DNA of 64,000 bases from JAENVT01 sp963773085 (GCA_963773085.1 CAVYZS010000002.1:1-64000), one strand, 5' to 3'; shown: positions 34,781-44,148, counted from the first letter of the stretch. The notes: generated by a model from the letters alone, not told the origin. Program-made: numbers and translations.

Positions 34781-35701
34781 ATGGCTGTTTCGCTTGCTGG
34801 TGCCCGACGTCCCGACCTCGTCGGCGACTGGAAGCTCGGCGAGTTTGCCGACGCACTCACCGGCTCGTCCCCCAACACAGTTGGCGCCTATCGCAGCGAT
34901 CTGTTGCTGTTCGCCGAATGGGTCGAGCGTTCAGGGATCAAGTCGCCTGCCGACGTCGATCGTCTGCTGCTGCGCCGCTATGTGGCGTCGCTCACAACTC
35001 GACAGTTCGCCAAGCGGACGATTGCTCGCAAGGTTGCCGCGCTTCGGCGCTACTACGCGTTCCTGCGGTACAGGGGGTACGTCGAGATCGACCCGACCGT
35101 CGCACTTCGTGCTCCCGCCGGCCCGGCGAGGCTGCCACGTGTCCTGGATCATGGCGAGATTGCTGCGTTGCTCGACGCGCCCGGTGCGACAGATGCGACG
35201 ACCGAGCCCGTGTGGCGTCGACGGCGCGACGACGCGGTGCTCGAAGTGCTGTACGGCAGCGGAATTCGAGTCGGGGAGCTGTGCGGACTCGACGTCGACG
35301 CCATCGATGTTGCCAGCGGCGCCGTCACGGTGTGGGGCAAGGGTTCCAAGGAGCGACGGGTTCCACTCAGCTCACCGGCGATCGAAGCGCTACGGGGATG
35401 GCTTGCTGTTCGTCGCGACGTGGTCGCCCTCACGACCGGCGCCGCCCTGTTCGGTAACGAGCGGGGTGTCCGGCTTTCCCCACGCGATGTTCGCCGTATC
35501 ATCGATCGTCGCAGTCAGCGCCCTACCCATCCACACGCTTTGCGCCACAGTTTCGCCACGCACCTGCTCGATGGTGGTGCAGACCTGCGTGTGGTACAAG
35601 ATCTGCTGGGCCATAGCGATGTGGCCACCACGCAGCGCTACACACACGTCAGCAAACAACGTCTACGAGCCGTCTACACGGAAGCCCATCCCCGAGCATG
35701 A
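34781..35701 (+). CDS. xerC: Tyrosine recombinase XerC
   Basis: A 306-residue tyrosine recombinase. N-terminal SAM-like core-binding domain (SSPNTVGAYRSDLLLFAEWV), catalytic domain with Arg in YGSGIRVGELCGL, Lys in WGKGSKERRVPL, HALRHSFATHLLDGGADL, and the nucleophile region GHSDVATTQRYTHVS with its final Tyr. With XerD it resolves chromosome dimers at dif. The stop overlaps the whiG start. Confidence 0.88.
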   Translation: MAVSLAGARRPDLVGDWKLGEFADALTGSSPNTVGAYRSDLLLFAEWVERSGIKSPADVDRLLLRRYVASLTTRQFAKRTIARKVAALRRYYAFLRYRGYVEIDPTVALRAPAGPARLPRVLDHGEIAALLDAPGATDATTEPVWRRRRDDAVLEVLYGSGIRVGELCGLDVDAIDVASGAVTVWGKGSKERRVPLSSPAIEALRGWLAVRRDVVALTTGAALFGNERGVRLSPRDVRRIIDRRSQRPTHPHALRHSFATHLLDGGADLRVVQDLLGHSDVATTQRYTHVSKQRLRAVYTEAHPRA

Positions 35702-36450
35702 AACGCGACAACGACATCGAACACTGGTGGCAACGCTGGCTCGATCACCGCGATCCTCAGGCTCGCGACCAGCTGATCGTCCACTACTCGCCACTCGTCA
35801 AGTTCGTTGCCGGCCGTGTCGGTGCCGGTCTCCCGAACAGTGTCGACCCCGGCGACCTGGTCAGCGCCGGGGTGTTCGGTCTCATCGACGCGGTCGAGCG
35901 CTTCGACTCCTCCCGGGGGGTCAAGTTCGAGACCTTTGCGGTGCCGCGAATCCGCGGGGCGGTGTTCGACGGGCTGCGGTCGCTCGACTGGGTCCCACGA
36001 TCGGTGCGCAGCCGCGCTCGCGAGGTGGAGACAGCGTTCACAGAGCTCGAGGGGCGGCACGGGCGGGCTCCGACCGACACCGAACTGTCATCGCATCTCA
36101 AGATCTCGGCCCCCGAGTTCCAGAAGTGGCTCAACTCGATCGCCTCGACCACCGTCGGTCCGCTCGACCGGGCTTTGGTCGCCGGTGCAGAACCGCGAGC
36201 GCTCAGTGGCGACATTCCCGACACCCCGGCTTCGATTGTCGAGGACGGCGAGGTCCGCCGTCTGGTGCGTGGCGAGGTCAAGCGACTTCCCGACCGCGAG
36301 AAGCTGGTGCTGTCGCTGTATTACGACGAAGGGCTCACCCTGGCCGAGATCGGGGGAGTGCTCGGCGTCACCGAGAGTCGCGTCTCCCAGATTCACACCA
36401 AGGCCGTACTGCACCTGCGCGCCAGGCTGTCCGCGTCGGGGGTCACCTAG
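35698..36450 (+). CDS. whiG: FliA/WhiG-family sigma factor
   Basis: A 250-residue sigma-70 group 3 factor with regions 2 (HYSPLVKFVAGRVGAGL, PGDLVSAGVFGLIDAVERFD, KFETFAVPRIRGAVFD), 3 (TELSSHLKISAPEFQKWL), and 4 (LPDREKLVLSLYYDEGLTL, RVSQIHTKAVLHLRA). In Streptomyces WhiG starts spore formation, and in other actinobacteria orthologues can drive motility genes. No anti-sigma gene is adjacent. Coupled to xerC by an ATGA overlap. Confidence 0.9.
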   Translation: MKRDNDIEHWWQRWLDHRDPQARDQLIVHYSPLVKFVAGRVGAGLPNSVDPGDLVSAGVFGLIDAVERFDSSRGVKFETFAVPRIRGAVFDGLRSLDWVPRSVRSRAREVETAFTELEGRHGRAPTDTELSSHLKISAPEFQKWLNSIASTTVGPLDRALVAGAEPRALSGDIPDTPASIVEDGEVRRLVRGEVKRLPDREKLVLSLYYDEGLTLAEIGGVLGVTESRVSQIHTKAVLHLRARLSASGVT

Positions 36451-36466
36451 CCGCACGGTTCGTCCC

Positions 36467-36946
36467 GTGATCGGCGCGGCCGCAGCGCTGGCCCTGCTGG
36501 CGTCGACCTGCTACCTGGCCCCTGTCGCGTCCCCGGTCGTCGACCCTTTTCGCGTGCCGTCGTGCCTGTTCTGTGCCGGTAATCGAGGCTTGGAGTACGC
36601 GCCACCTGTCGGGTCGATTGTGCGGGCTGCTGCAGGCGGGGTCGTCACGTTCAGCGGGGTCGTCGCCGGTGTTCGCTACCTGGTCGTCGAGCAAACCGAT
36701 GGACGATCGGCCACCTACGGCCGTCTGGCGAGCGCTCGAGTTGTGATCGGCGCGTCGGTGGGGCCGGGCGACATCGTCGGCCAGACGACCGATCGGTTCT
36801 ACTTCGGCCTGCGGCAAGACACTCGATACATCGATCCGGCACCCTTCCTCGGCACTCCTCGATACCGGCCGAGGCTCGTTCCTGTCGACGGATCCGCGCC
36901 CCGACGGGCACCGCCGCCGACGATGAGATGTGCGGCATCCCCGTGA
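36467..36946 (+). CDS. Degenerate LytM/M23-like exported protein
   Basis: A 159-residue exported protein: a hydrophobic N-terminus (AAAALALLASTCYLAPVA) then a LytM-like beta barrel (PPVGSIVRAAAGGVVTFSGV, YLVVEQTDGRSATYGRL, GASVGPGDIVGQT). The zinc ligands of active M23 peptidases are missing: the usual HRGVD reads NRGLE, and the HLHWG-like motif reads RFYFGLR. It would be non-catalytic, like EnvC/NlpD-type activators. Location between whiG and rpsB is the normal place for an M23 gene in actinobacteria. Confidence 0.75.
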   Translation: MIGAAAALALLASTCYLAPVASPVVDPFRVPSCLFCAGNRGLEYAPPVGSIVRAAAGGVVTFSGVVAGVRYLVVEQTDGRSATYGRLASARVVIGASVGPGDIVGQTTDRFYFGLRQDTRYIDPAPFLGTPRYRPRLVPVDGSAPRRAPPPTMRCAASP

Positions 36947-36972
36947 TGTGGGTGAGCGATGGCACGCGCCGA

Positions 36973-36978
36973 TAGCAT
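36973..36978 (+). promoter_or_regulatory. Probable rpsB promoter -10 box
   Basis: TAGCAT would start an rpsB leader of about 105 nt containing the stem described next. Confidence 0.4.
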
Positions 36979-37028
36979 GTCCAACCGGCCGTCAACCCCG
37001 ATTGCCACGACATATCGTCTTGCTCCGC

Positions 37029-37080
37029 CTGCGGTCGCCTCGGCGCCAGGAGCCCGGCGTCGCAAACCGCAGAGAAGGAG
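37029..37080 (+). promoter_or_regulatory. rpsB leader stem and ribosome site
   Basis: CTGCGGT (37029-37035) pairs with ACCGCAG (37066-37072) directly beside the Shine-Dalgarno AGAAGGAG. Inner CGCC/GGCG pairs extend it. Such placement suits translational autoregulation by S2, but that is inference. Confidence 0.4.
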
Positions 37081-37088
37081 TACCCATC

Positions 37089-38135
37089 ATGGCCGTCGTC
37101 ACCATGCGACAGATGCTCGAAGCGGGTGTGCACTTCGGGCACCAGACCCGCCGTTGGAATCCGAAGATGAAGCGTTTCATCTTCGGTGAACGCAATGGCA
37201 TCTACATCATCGATCTCGAACAGACGCTGACCCGCGTCGAAACCGCGTACAACTTCGTGCGCGACCTGGCCGCTGGCGGCGGAACCGTGCTGTTCATCGG
37301 GACGAAGAAGCAAGCACAGGATCCCGTGCGCAGCTACGCCGAGAAGTGCGGCATGTCGTACGTCAACGAGCGCTGGCTCGGTGGCATGCTGACCAATTTC
37401 GAGACCATCGCCAAGCGCGTCTCGAAGATGCAGGAGTACGAGCGCATGCGCGTCTCCGGCGAGTTCGACTCGATGCCGAAGAAGGAAGCGCTGCTGCTGG
37501 GCCGCGAGCTCGAGAAGCTGCAGAAGAACCTCGGAGGCATCCGCAACATGAGCAGACGCCCCGACGCGGTGTTCATCCTCGACACCAAGAAAGAGCACAT
37601 TGCCGTCACCGAGGCGAACAAGCTGAAGATCCCGGTGATCGCCGTCGTCGACACCAATGTCGATCCTGATGTCGTCCAGTTCCCGATCCCCGGCAACGAC
37701 GATGCCATCCGGGCCAACGCCCTGATGAGCCGAGTGATTGCCGAGGCCATCGAAGAGGGCAGGTTCATCGCCAGCAAGCGCAACCCGCAGGTCACAGCCC
37801 CGAAGCGCACTGCCGAAGACGAAGCCGTGTTCGCTGCGTCGCAGGCCGACGCGCGACGCCAGGCCGCCGCCGCTCAAGCCGAGCGTGATGCCAGGGTGTC
37901 GTCGTCGCCTTCCGCCGTTGCGGTCGCCGACGAGGTACCGATCGACGAGCCGACCGATGAACCGACCGATGAGCCGACGATCGTGGAGGCAGCCGTCGAA
38001 GCTGCTGAAGTCGTTGCGATCCTCGAAGTCGCGGCGACCCCCGACGTGCCCGACACCACTGAAGTCTCTGGCACCACTGAAGTTTCTGACACCACTGACA
38101 CCTCCGAGCCCGCTGCGGGCGAAACCGAAGGCTGA
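37089..38135 (+). CDS. rpsB: 30S ribosomal protein S2 with long acidic C-terminal tail
   Basis: A 348-residue S2. The core is standard: MRQMLEAGVHFGHQTRRWNP, NGIYIIDLEQTL, FIGTKKQAQDPVRSYAEKCG, RWLGGMLTNFETI, VPVIAVVDTNVDP-type strand and PGNDDAIRANALM. After about residue 245 it carries a 100-residue low-complexity tail rich in Glu, Asp, Ala, Val and Thr, with short repeats (PTDEPTDEPT; TTEVS). S2 is usually about 260-290 residues in relatives. Strong Shine-Dalgarno AGAAGGAG precedes the ATG. tsf follows after 6 nt. Confidence 0.95.
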   Translation: MAVVTMRQMLEAGVHFGHQTRRWNPKMKRFIFGERNGIYIIDLEQTLTRVETAYNFVRDLAAGGGTVLFIGTKKQAQDPVRSYAEKCGMSYVNERWLGGMLTNFETIAKRVSKMQEYERMRVSGEFDSMPKKEALLLGRELEKLQKNLGGIRNMSRRPDAVFILDTKKEHIAVTEANKLKIPVIAVVDTNVDPDVVQFPIPGNDDAIRANALMSRVIAEAIEEGRFIASKRNPQVTAPKRTAEDEAVFAASQADARRQAAAAQAERDARVSSSPSAVAVADEVPIDEPTDEPTDEPTIVEAAVEAAEVVAILEVAATPDVPDTTEVSGTTEVSDTTDTSEPAAGETEG

Positions 38136-38141
38136 TACTCG

Positions 38142-38930
38142 ATGGCATTCACAGCAAAAGACGTACAAGCGCTGCGCCAGAGCACGGGCGCGGGCATGAT
38201 GGACGCCAAGCGGGCCCTCGAGGCCAACGACGGCGACATGGAGGCGGCCAAGCAGTGGCTGCGCGAGAAGGGGCTAGCCGCCAGTGCCAAGCGAGATGAT
38301 CGTCAGAACACCCAAGGGCTGGTGTCACTGGTCGTCGTTGGCAACGTCGGGGCCATCGTCAAGCTCAAATGCGAGACCGACTTCGTTGCCGGCAGCGACC
38401 TGTTCAAGGCTGAGGCCGAGACCCTGGCCAAGCTGGTGGTGGCCGGTGACGAGTCCGCCGTCGAGACACGCTCGACACAGCTCGACGACCTCAAGATCAC
38501 ACTGAAGGAGAAGATCGAGCTCGGCGACGTCGTGCGCTTCGAGGCCGCCGACGGAAACATCCTCGACACCTACGTGCACTTGCAGGGCGGGCGCGGCGTC
38601 AACGCGGTGCTCGTCGAGATGTCCGGTGCGTCGCAGTCGCTCGTCCACGACATCGCGGTTCACGTCGCCTTTGCCCGGCCGAAGTACTTGAGCCGCAACG
38701 ATGTGCCGGCCGATGTAGTCGATCACGAGCGCCGCACGCTGGAGACGATCAGTCGTAACGAGGGCAAACCCGAGGCGGCACTGCCGAAGATCATCGAGGG
38801 TCGTCTGAACGGTTTCTTCAAGGATGTCGCCCTGCTCGATCAGCCGTACGCAAAGGACGACAAGCAATCGGTCTCCCAGGTGATCGGCTCGGCCACCATC
38901 GTCCGCTTCGCTCAGGTCGAGATCGGCTGA
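38142..38930 (+). CDS. tsf: Elongation factor Ts
   Basis: A 262-residue EF-Ts, which exchanges GDP for GTP on EF-Tu. The N-terminal UBA-like domain (VQALRQSTGAGMMDAKRALE), the core VKLKCETDFVAGSDLF with the EF-Tu-contact TDFV, and the C-terminal DQPYAKDDKQSVSQVI are present. Codirectional with rpsB (6 nt gap) and pyrH (7 nt gap). Confidence 0.96.
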   Translation: MAFTAKDVQALRQSTGAGMMDAKRALEANDGDMEAAKQWLREKGLAASAKRDDRQNTQGLVSLVVVGNVGAIVKLKCETDFVAGSDLFKAEAETLAKLVVAGDESAVETRSTQLDDLKITLKEKIELGDVVRFEAADGNILDTYVHLQGGRGVNAVLVEMSGASQSLVHDIAVHVAFARPKYLSRNDVPADVVDHERRTLETISRNEGKPEAALPKIIEGRLNGFFKDVALLDQPYAKDDKQSVSQVIGSATIVRFAQVEIG

Positions 38931-38937
38931 TCGGCGC

Positions 38938-39663
38938 ATGACCTCGGCGCCCCGGTGGAAGCGAATCGTCTTCAAACCATCGGGCGAGGCTCTCGCCGGT
39001 GATTCCGGCCAAGGGCTCGACGCAGCGACCCTCGACTCCACCGCCCGAGAAATCATCGCCGTCCACGACATGGGCGTCGATGTCTGCGTCGTGGTCGGCG
39101 GTGGCAACTTCTGGCGTGGCCGTACCGGGGCCATGTCAGGGATGGACGCCACCCAATCGGACCACATCGGCATGCTCGGCACGGTGATGAACGCCCTCGC
39201 GCTACAAGACGCGCTGGAACGAGCGGGGCAGGACACCAGGGTGCAGAGTGCCATCGAGATGCCGCGACTGTGCGAGCCGTACATCCGCCGCAAGGCGATG
39301 CGCCACCTGGAGCAGGGTCGAGTCGTGATCTTCGCCGCCGGTACGGGCAACCCGTTCTTCACCACCGATACGGCAGCCGCGCTGCGTGCCGCCGAGATCG
39401 ACGCCGACGCCTTGCTGAAGGGCACGCACTCTGGCGTCGATGGCGTTTACAGCGCCGACCCTCGTACCGAGCCGACTGCGACAAAGTACGACGCGATCAC
39501 GTACATCGAGGTCATGACCAAGGATCTCAAGGTTATGGATGCCACGGCGATCGCCTTCTGCCGCGACAACACCATCCCGATCGTGGTCTTCGACATGTCG
39601 TCGCCCGGCCGGTTGCAGGCGATTCTGCGCGGCGAGCGCGTCGGCACGACGATCCAAGGCTGA
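38938..39663 (+). CDS. pyrH: UMP kinase
   Basis: A 241-residue bacterial UMP kinase of the amino-acid kinase fold: RIVFKPSGEALAGD, VCVVVGGGNFWRG, MDATQSDHIGMLGTVMNALAL, GTGNPFFTTDTAAALRA, LLKGTHSGVDGVYSADP and DNTIPIVVFDM. It converts UMP to UDP. The phosphate-binding loop begins KPSGE, where many orthologues read KLSGE. Confidence 0.95.
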   Translation: MTSAPRWKRIVFKPSGEALAGDSGQGLDAATLDSTAREIIAVHDMGVDVCVVVGGGNFWRGRTGAMSGMDATQSDHIGMLGTVMNALALQDALERAGQDTRVQSAIEMPRLCEPYIRRKAMRHLEQGRVVIFAAGTGNPFFTTDTAAALRAAEIDADALLKGTHSGVDGVYSADPRTEPTATKYDAITYIEVMTKDLKVMDATAIAFCRDNTIPIVVFDMSSPGRLQAILRGERVGTTIQG

Positions 39664-39695
39664 CGGGATGCGCGTGACCCCTGCTCGCAGGTCGA

Positions 39696-39701
39696 TACGC
39701 T
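39696..39701 (+). promoter_or_regulatory. Probable frr -10 box
   Basis: TACGCT lies 7 nt before the frr GTG, with GTGACC at 39674-39679 as a possible -35 (16-nt spacing). This allows frr and downstream genes to be transcribed independently of rpsB. Confidence 0.45.
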
Positions 39702-39708
39702 GGATGAC

Positions 39709-40266
39709 GTGACCGAAGAGACCCTGCTCGACGCCATCGACAAAATGGAGAAGGCGGTCGAGCACGTGCAGAGCCAGTTCACCACAGTGCGCACCGGTCG
39801 GGCGACGCCCGCACTGGTCGAGAAGCTGATGGTCGAGTACTACGGATCCACGGTGCCCCTGCAACAGCTCGCCGGATTCCAGGTGCCCGAGGCTCGTCAA
39901 CTGATCGTCAAACCGCACGATCGAGGTTCGCTGGCAGCAATCGAGAAGGCGATCCGTGACAGCGATCTGGGGGTCAGCCCGACGAACGACGGCGTGATCA
40001 TCCGCCTCAACTTCCCGCCACTGACCGAGGAGCGCCGCAGGGAGTTCGTCAAGATCGTCAAGAACATGGCTGAGGACGGCCGCGTCGCAGTTCGGAACAT
40101 CCGCCGTGACGCCCGTAAGCATCTGGAAGCCGGCGAGAAAGCAGGCGAGATGTCGGCCAACGAACTCGAGCGTGCCGAGAAGGAAATCGAGCGGATCACC
40201 CACGACCACGTGGAGATGATCGACAAGGCGTTCGGCCGCAAAGAGCAAGAACTCCTCGAGGTCTGA
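39709..40266 (+). CDS. frr: Ribosome recycling factor
   Basis: A 185-residue RRF that, with EF-G, splits post-termination ribosomes. The three-helix bundle is seen in MEKAVEHVQSQFTTVRTGRA, EYYGSTVPLQQLAGF, RLNFPPLTEERRREFVKIVK and VRNIRRDARKHLE. GTG start with upstream -10 box. Confidence 0.95.
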   Translation: MTEETLLDAIDKMEKAVEHVQSQFTTVRTGRATPALVEKLMVEYYGSTVPLQQLAGFQVPEARQLIVKPHDRGSLAAIEKAIRDSDLGVSPTNDGVIIRLNFPPLTEERRREFVKIVKNMAEDGRVAVRNIRRDARKHLEAGEKAGEMSANELERAEKEIERITHDHVEMIDKAFGRKEQELLEV

Positions 40267-40285
40267 GCGAGCAAAGGGGGATTGC

Positions 40286-41691
40286 ATGACTGACGACGCA
40301 AGGCGTCCCAGACACCAAGACGAAGGGGAAGCAGAGGACTTCGGTCCACCCTTGTTCGCGGACACCGAAGACGACGACGACACCGACGCGCGTCGTCGTT
40401 CGGTGCGTCCGACACCGGGCCGCTGCCGCATTGGACGGAACCGCCGACGGGAGAGATGCCACGCACGCTGATATCGACCTCGTCGTCCGACTCGACCGAC
40501 GATCTCGATGTGTGGTCCTCGTTCGCCGGCAAGGCGCCGGTGTGGCGCGACGATCAGCCGGTCGACCCGCATGACGAGACCGGTGAGATGGAACGTGTCG
40601 TCCCCATCGATGCCGTCGTCGAGGACGTCGACGACATCACCAATCGCGACGATTCGATTCCGCTTCGGCGCGAGCCGGGTCGAATCACCATCGGCACTGA
40701 TCCGACCGACGATCGATCCCGGCCCGTGGCGCGCAAGGGTCGACCGGGCGAGCCGCCCCGGGGTGGTCGCCCTGTTCGCTCCGGTTCGACCAGCCGCGCT
40801 CCCTCCCGGCCGGCGAAGTCGAGCGGTCGCGACATACCGACGGCGATCGGTGTCGGCCTGCTGATCGCGGCCGCATTCGTGGTGACCGTGGTGATCAGCC
40901 CCAAGCTGGTGCTGGCCATGGTGGTCGCCGTGATCGGTCTGGCGGCGATCGAGTACTTCGACAAGGTGTCGGAGAAGGGCTACCGGCCGGCCACGATCGC
41001 GGGGATCATCGCCTGCGTGACACTGCCGATCGCCGCCTACTGGGCCGGCGAACAGGCACTGCCGCTGATTCTCGTTCTCACGTTCCTGGCCGGCGCGATC
41101 ACGTTCATCGGTGCGACGAGCCTCGAGGCCGCTCCGATGCCGAACATGGCCATCACCACACTTGGGGTGGTTTGGATCGGTGTCCTGGGCTCGTTTGCCG
41201 CGTTGATCCTGCGGTATTCCAAGGGCTTCGGATTCCCGGTTGCGGACGGCTTCGTCAGCACGAGCATCGGAACCGACACGCTGTGCCTTCTGGCGATCGG
41301 CGTCGTGGCCAACGACGTTGGCGCGCTCGTGCTCGGCAGCGCTGCCGGAAAGTCCCCGCTGCGAGCCTGGATCAGCCCGAACAAGAGTGTCGAGGGTTTG
41401 GTCGGTGGGACGGTGGCGACTGTCGCGGCGATGATCATCATCAGCCTCACCCATCGATCCACCACTTGGAACAGCGTCGGGGATCTGATCATTCTCGGCA
41501 TCGTCATCTCGATCATGGCGCCAATCGGCGACCTGACCGAGAGCATGTTCAAGCGCAATCTCGACATCAAGGACTTCGGCACCATGATCAAGGGTCACGG
41601 CGGGATGCTCGATCGGTTCGACGGGTTCCTGTTCACGCTCCCAGCGGTGTACTACCTCCTCCAGGTGCTCGAGCCCTGGACCACGAAGTAA
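40286..41691 (+). CDS. cdsA: Phosphatidate cytidylyltransferase, with an N-terminal frame break
   Basis: A CdsA that makes CDP-diacylglycerol in the membrane. The catalytic signature is intact near the C-terminus: ESMFKRNLDIKDFGTMIKGH followed by GGMLDRFDGFLF. About eight hydrophobic segments precede it. A strong Shine-Dalgarno (AAAGGGGGA) stands before the ATG at 40286, but that frame (MTDDARRPRHQDEGEAEDFG) is lost near 40390-40399. The catalytic frame upstream of its first ATG (40456) still reads family-like (FGASDTGPLPHWTEPPTGE), so one base seems missing. From 40456 the protein has 411 residues; corrected, 468. The N-terminal 170 residues are acidic and disordered, so the break need not affect catalysis. 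Confidence 0.85.
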
Positions 41692-41735
41692 CGGCCCGAA
41701 CGTAGTTCGGGTCCGGTCAATGCGAGACTGAGCAC

Positions 41736-42878
41736 ATGTCTACGGTCCGCGTCGCCATCGCCGGCTCGTCAGGGTCGATCGGAGCGCAGACGCTCGAAGT
41801 CGTGCGTGCCGAGGCCGGTCGGTACGAGATCGTCGGTCTCGGAGTCGCATCGTCGATCGAAACGCTCATCGTCCAGGCCATGGAGTTCCGCCCGAAGATC
41901 GTCGCTGTGGCCGATCCTCGGCGACGAGCCGAGGTCGCCGCGGCGCTTCCGTTCGCCGACGTCGTTGCCGATCTCGCTGATCTGTGTGACGACGCGGATG
42001 TTGTCGTCAACGGCGTCGTCGGCTTTGCCGGGCTGTCGGTGACAGTCCGCACGCTGCAACTGGGTAAGCGGTTGGCCTTGGCCAACAAGGAGAGCCTCAT
42101 CGCAGGCGCGCCTGTTGTCCAACCGCTACGCGCGACCGCAGGCGCAGAACTCGTGCCGGTCGACAGCGAGCACTGTGCGATTCATCAGTGTCTTCGATCC
42201 AGCGGCCAGCCCGATCGTGAAGTCGCTCGAATCGTGCTGACTGCGAGCGGCGGACCGTTCCGCGGCCGAACCGCCGCCGAACTCGCCGACGTCGGCATCG
42301 ATCAGGCTCTGGCCCACCCGACGTGGAAGATGGGCCCGAAAATCACCATCGACTCGAGCACGCTCATGAACAAGGGTCTCGAGGTCATCGAGGCCCACGA
42401 GTTGTTCGGCACTGCGTTCGACCAGATCGATGTCGTGGTGCACCCGCAGTCCGTTGTTCACTCGATGGTCGAATTCACCGATGGTTCGACGATTGCCCAG
42501 CTGAGCATGCCCGACATGCGGCTGCCCATCGGTTACGCGCTCGCCTACCCGCACCGGATCGGTACACCATTCGGTCGAATCGACTGGTCGGAGTTGCGCC
42601 GGCTCGATTTCGAGCCGGCCGACACGGCGACTTTCCGATGCCTGCCGCTGGCCTACGAGGCCGGCAGGGTCGGCTCGACGGCGCCGGCCTGGTTGAGCGC
42701 TGCCAACGAGGTCGCCGTCGAGGCGTTCCTGGCCGGCAGGATCCGGTGGTCTCAGATCGCCGACGTATGTGACGCATCACTCCAGCGCTTCGAGCGATCT
42801 GCCGATAGAACGGTTGCCGACATCATTGCTGCCGACGCTCGCGCCCGTCAGGTGGCCACGGAGGTACTTGCAGCGTGA
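41736..42878 (+). CDS. dxr: 1-deoxy-D-xylulose 5-phosphate reductoisomerase
   Basis: A 380-residue IspC of the MEP isoprenoid pathway: NADPH motif VAIAGSSGSIGAQTLEVV, LANKESLIAGAPVV, PVDSEHCAIHQCL, the catalytic loop TASGGPFRGR and HPTWKMGPKITIDSSTLMNK, and metal-site Glu in GLEVIEAHELF. Targeted in other bacteria by fosmidomycin. A GAGACT box lies 6 nt before the ATG. Stop overlaps the rseP start. Confidence 0.95.
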   Translation: MSTVRVAIAGSSGSIGAQTLEVVRAEAGRYEIVGLGVASSIETLIVQAMEFRPKIVAVADPRRRAEVAAALPFADVVADLADLCDDADVVVNGVVGFAGLSVTVRTLQLGKRLALANKESLIAGAPVVQPLRATAGAELVPVDSEHCAIHQCLRSSGQPDREVARIVLTASGGPFRGRTAAELADVGIDQALAHPTWKMGPKITIDSSTLMNKGLEVIEAHELFGTAFDQIDVVVHPQSVVHSMVEFTDGSTIAQLSMPDMRLPIGYALAYPHRIGTPFGRIDWSELRRLDFEPADTATFRCLPLAYEAGRVGSTAPAWLSAANEVAVEAFLAGRIRWSQIADVCDASLQRFERSADRTVADIIAADARARQVATEVLAA

Positions 42879-44131
42879 GTGATACCTACTCCAGGTTTCG
42901 TAACGAGATGATGGTCGGTGGCACCGACACCGACAGTCCCGAGGCCACCGCCGGTGGGTCCAGGGCCGTGGTCGGGTTGGCGGTCATCGTCGGCCTGCTC
43001 GTGGCGCTGCTCCTGTGGAGCACCTGGGCGTTCCTCTTCGTCGTCGGCCTGCTCGTGTCGATCTTCCTGCACGAGCTCGGTCACTTCGTCACTGCTCGCT
43101 GGACGGGCATGAAGGCCACCCAGTTCTTCTTGTTCATGGGTCCCAAGTTGTGGAGTTTCCGTCGGGGCGAGACCGAATACGGTCTTCGCGCCTATCCCGT
43201 TGGTGCCTTCGTGCGAATCATCGGGATGAACAACCTCGACGAGGTCGCACCCGAGGACGAACCCCGTGCCTATCGCAACAAGAGCTACCCGCGACGCATG
43301 CTGGTGATCACAGCAGGCTCGGTCATGCACATCCTCATCGCCATTTCCCTGATCTTTGCGGTGTACGCCGTCAACGGCAGGCGGGCGGAGACCGGCCGGG
43401 TAGGGATCGGCAGCGTCGAACCCAGCTACCCAGCCGCCTTGGCGGGTGTGCAGGCGGGCGACATCGTCATGTCCATCGACGGGGTTCAGCCGAAGACCCC
43501 CGACGGGTTCGTCGCCCAGATCCGCAGCCATGAGCCTGGCGATTCGGTCACGCTGGTCTTGGATCGCGACGGGGAGATGGTGACCACGGTGGTCGTGCTC
43601 GGGTCCAACCCAACGCCCGAAGCGCTGGGGAAGGCGTTCCTGGGTGTGGCCTCCGGCAGCGAAGTCAAGTGGAACAACGAGTCGGTGGCGCGGGCCGCAT
43701 CGGACAGCATCTTCGATCTCGGCCCAACGGTGTGGCAGAGCATCGGCGGTGTCGTCAAGGTCCTCAATCCCGTCAACATCGTCGGCCATCTGACCGGTTC
43801 CAACGAGGATCTCAACACCAGGCCGACCACCGTCGTGGGCATCAGCAAGTTGAGTGCGTCGATCGGTGACGAGTCCGGATTCGGAGGGCTGTTGCTGACG
43901 CTGGCCGCGGTCAACGTCTTCGTCGGCCTGCTCAACATGTTCCCGGTGCTGCCCTTCGACGGTGGTCACGCGGCAATCGCCACGTATGAACGACTTCGTT
44001 CACGCCGCGGCAGGGCGCCATATCGCGCCGACATCACCAAGATGATTCCGGTGGCGATGACGATGATCGCGGTGTTGGCCATGTTGTTCCTCACGGGTCT
44101 GTACCTCGACATCGCCAAGCCCCTGCGCTGA
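42875..44131 (+). CDS. RIP site-2 metalloprotease (RseP/Rip1-like)
   Basis: A 418-residue integral membrane zinc protease. The active site is HELGH (SIFLHELGHFVTARWTG) in a transmembrane helix and the distal LPFDGGH (VLPFDGGHAAIATYE). A PDZ domain lies between (IGSVEPSYPAALAGVQAGDI, SIDGVQPKTPDGF). It cuts membrane anti-sigma factors or regulators; in mycobacteria Rip1 occupies the same dxr–rip1–gcpE place. The N-terminus has an extra 30 residues before the first helix. GTG start overlaps the dxr stop. Confidence 0.9.
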   Translation: MSDTYSRFRNEMMVGGTDTDSPEATAGGSRAVVGLAVIVGLLVALLLWSTWAFLFVVGLLVSIFLHELGHFVTARWTGMKATQFFLFMGPKLWSFRRGETEYGLRAYPVGAFVRIIGMNNLDEVAPEDEPRAYRNKSYPRRMLVITAGSVMHILIAISLIFAVYAVNGRRAETGRVGIGSVEPSYPAALAGVQAGDIVMSIDGVQPKTPDGFVAQIRSHEPGDSVTLVLDRDGEMVTTVVVLGSNPTPEALGKAFLGVASGSEVKWNNESVARAASDSIFDLGPTVWQSIGGVVKVLNPVNIVGHLTGSNEDLNTRPTTVVGISKLSASIGDESGFGGLLLTLAAVNVFVGLLNMFPVLPFDGGHAAIATYERLRSRRGRAPYRADITKMIPVAMTMIAVLAMLFLTGLYLDIAKPLR

Positions 44132-44148
44132 CCTGGCACACTGCTGGC

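Noticed and set aside
39202..41598. Very long open frame (about 800 codons) on the minus strand over pyrH, frr and cdsA
   Set aside because: It is antisense to conserved genes, has low-complexity composition rich in Arg/Asp/His, and no domain. It is typical of high-GC shadow frames.
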